Source: Hydractinia symbiolongicarpus (taxonomy: Eukaryota; Cnidaria; Hydrozoa; Anthoathecata; Hydractiniidae). From it: a DNA stretch of 64,000 nucleotides. The notes below the pieces were generated by a model. It saw only the letters and a list, made by a program, of their open reading frames with translations. It did no database searches and was not told where the DNA came from. Shown here piece by piece: positions 62,150 to 64,000 of this stretch (the stretch's first letter is position 1; the number at the start of each line of letters is the position of its first letter). The stretch is taken from contig NC_079875.1 in NCBI RefSeq assembly GCF_029227915.1, positions 21,385,001-21,449,000 on the forward strand, read 5' to 3'. A program made the translations under genes and the position numbers.

Positions 62150-63670
62150 TATTAGACTGCAAAAGGCCATATTACAGCCTTTATAGGACGATGCACGTAG
62201 TTAAGAGTGTTGTAAAGCGACGGCGCTAAGGAAAACGACTTGGGACGTTCTACCACATTGAGACTTGAAGGACTAGTCCAATGGTAACCGGCGCAGGCAA
62301 CTCAAATTGCGTGATTTAAGTGTGAGGCCTTTATTAGACTGCAAAAGGTCATTTTACAGCATTTATAGGACTATGCACGTAGTTAAGAGTGTTCCAAGGC
62401 GACGGAGCTAATGAAAACGACTTGGGACGTTGAATCGCAATGATACTGGAACGACTAGTCCAATGGTAAACTGCAAAAGCAGCTAAAACCACGTGATTTA
62501 CGTGTGAGGTCTTTATTGGGCTGCAAAAGGCCATAATACGGTCGTCATAGGGCTGTGCACGTAATTAAGAGAGTTCTGAGGCCACGGCGCTAAGGAGAAC
62601 CACTTGGAACGTTGTTGTGCATTGAGACTGGAAGGAATAGTCAATTGGTAACCTGCGCAGGCAGATAGAACCTCGTGATTTACGTGTGAGGTCTTTATTT
62701 GACTGCAAAAGGTCATATTACAGCCTTTATAGGACTGTGCACGTAGTTAAGAGTGTTCTAAGGCGACGGCACTAATGAAAACTACTTGGGATGTTGTAGC
62801 GCATTGAGACTGGAACGACTAGTCCAATGATAACCTGCGCAGGCAGATGGAACCTCGTGATTTACGTGTGAGGTCTTTATTTGACTCCAAAAGGCCATAT
62901 TACAGCCTTTATAGGACTGTGCACGCAGTTAAGAGTGTTCTAAAGCCACGGCGCTAAGGAAAACGACTTGGGACGTTGTAGCACATTGAGACTGGAAAGA
63001 CTAGTCCAATGGTAAGCTGCGCAGGCAGATGAAACCACGTGGTTTATGCGTGAGGCCTTTATTAGACTGCAAAAGGCCACATTACGGTCTTTATAGCACT
63101 GTGCGCGTAGTTAAGAGTGTTCTAAGGCCATGGCGCTAAGGAAAACCACTTTGAAAGTTGTAGTGCATTGAGACTGGAAGGAATAGTCCAATGGTAACCT
63201 GCGCAGGGAGATGGAGCGGCGTGATTTAAGTGTGCGTCCTTTATTAGACTGCAAAAGGCCATATTACGGTCTTTATAGCACTGTGCACGTAGTTAAGAGT
63301 GTTCTAAGGCAACGGCGCTAATGAAGAAGACTTGGGACGTTGTAGTGCATTGACAATGGAAGAAATATTCCAATGGTAACCGGCGCAGGCAACTCAAACT
63401 GCGTGATTTAAGTGTGCGGCCTTTATAAGACTGCAAAAGGCCATACTACGGTCTTTATAGGACTGTGCACGTAGTTAAGAGAGTTCTAAGGCCACGGCGC
63501 TAAGGAAAACCAGTTGGAACGTTGTAGTGCTTTGAGACTGGAAGGAATAGTTCAATGGTAAGCTGCGCAGGCAGATGAAACCACGTGATTTACGTGTGAG
63601 GCCTTTATTAGACTGCAAAAGGCCATATTACAGTCTTTATAGGACGATGCACGTAGTTAAGAGTGTTGTA
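62150..63670 (+). repeat. Ten-monomer repeat, copy 2 (partial)
   Basis: Matches copy 1 until about 63,670. However, from about 62,990 it shares with 56,870-57,510 (offset 6,164 bp) the private variants CACGTGGTTTATGCG, GTGCGCGTAG and ACAGTCTTTATAGG that copy 1 lacks, so it is itself recombinant or retains the ancestral form. From 63,670 to the window end it continues as ordinary monomers. Confidence 0.82.
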
Positions 63671-64000
63671 AAGCGATGGCGCTAAGGAAAACGACTTGGG
63701 ACGTTGTATCACATTGAGACTTGAAGGACTAGTCCAATGGTAACCTGCGCAGACAGGTGAAACCACGTGATTTACGTGTGAGGCCTTTATTAGACTGCAA
63801 AAGGCCATGTTACAGCCTTTATAGGGCTGTGCACGTAGTTAAGAGTGTTCTAAGGCGACGGCACTAATGAAAACGACTTGGGATGTTGTAGCGCATTGAG
63901 ACTGGAACGACTAGTCCAATGATAACCTGCGCAGGCAGATGGAACCTCGTGATTTACGTGTGAGGTCTTTATTAGACTGCAAAAGGCCATATTACAGCCT

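Larger units (their letters stand above)
1..64000. repeat. Satellite DNA array, ~182 bp monomer, filling the whole window
   Basis: The same unit of about 182 bp recurs head to tail across every line of the window. The spacing was measured directly at several places, for example between ACTAGTCC-type sites at 6,021 and 6,203, at 55,196 and 55,378, and at 59,176 and 59,358 (each 182 bp). Monomers differ by point changes and small indels, and subtypes recur in blocks, giving higher-order structure. No stretch of unique DNA, transposon, telomere repeat or gene interrupts the array, and both ends are open. Length and HOR organisation fit a centromeric or pericentromeric satellite of a eukaryote; that role is inferred. 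I do not recognise the family. Confidence 0.97.

Noticed and set aside
1-64000. CRISPR-like array of regular repeats
   Set aside because: The 182 bp units are joined head to tail without unique spacers, and monomers vary throughout; there are no cas genes.
1-64000. CENP-B box (TTCG....A..CGGG) in the monomer
   Set aside because: No site with both the TTCG and CGGG halves was seen by eye in the representative monomers; the nearest GC-rich block, CGGCGCTAA, does not fit. A full motif scan would be decisive.

Overview
The whole 64 kb window is one tandem satellite DNA array. A monomer of about 182 bp repeats from the first base to the last (roughly 350 copies, estimated as window length divided by 182), with no recognisable gene, RNA gene, transposon, CRISPR array or other unique sequence. 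Both window ends lie inside the array. Homogeneous monomers of this length organised into higher-order repeats (HORs) are typical of eukaryotic centromeric or pericentromeric satellites. I do not recognise this satellite family and cannot name the organism; nothing here separates plant from animal.

Layout. From 1 to about 1,357 the monomers run in one orientation. At 1,358-1,361 the orientation flips, and I see only the opposite orientation from there to 64,000. The inverted left arm is a near-perfect reverse complement of sequence at 7,403-9,309 (seven mismatches counted by eye over about 1.36 kb), except that three monomers (546 bp) are missing. From 1.36 to 16.6 kb the array is a mosaic of 0.3-1.5 kb segments that recur at shifted positions. 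From 16.6 to 21.4 kb there are two copies of a 2,437 bp unit, each carrying one monomer shortened by 110 bp. From 21.4 to 28.1 kb it is again a mosaic, with a 1,091 bp spaced duplication. From 28.1 to 40.3 kb a 26-monomer HOR of 4,728 bp is present in about 2.6 nearly identical copies. From 40.3 to 64 kb there are many younger, smaller duplications (364, 728, 1,774, 1,820, 2,161, about 6,100-6,300 bp) and a subfamily of 159 bp monomers with a 23 bp deletion.

The open reading frames in the window are by-products of the repeat. Since 182 is not a multiple of 3, each frame shifts at every monomer and soon stops; the same 61-124 residue peptides recur only because the DNA recurs. I annotate no coding sequence.

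The monomer itself has short inverted repeats: a CACGT-N5-ACGTG dyad around a CACGTG box, two mutually exclusive GGCCTTT/AAAGGC hairpins, and a 10 bp palindrome (GGACTAGTCC or GGAATATTCC) at the same site in different subtypes. I found no match to the mammalian CENP-B box by eye. I did not find a novel gene system. The most notable features are the orientation switch with its traceable inverted duplication, the sharply bounded young HOR block, and the irregular spacing of the dyad among HOR monomers.
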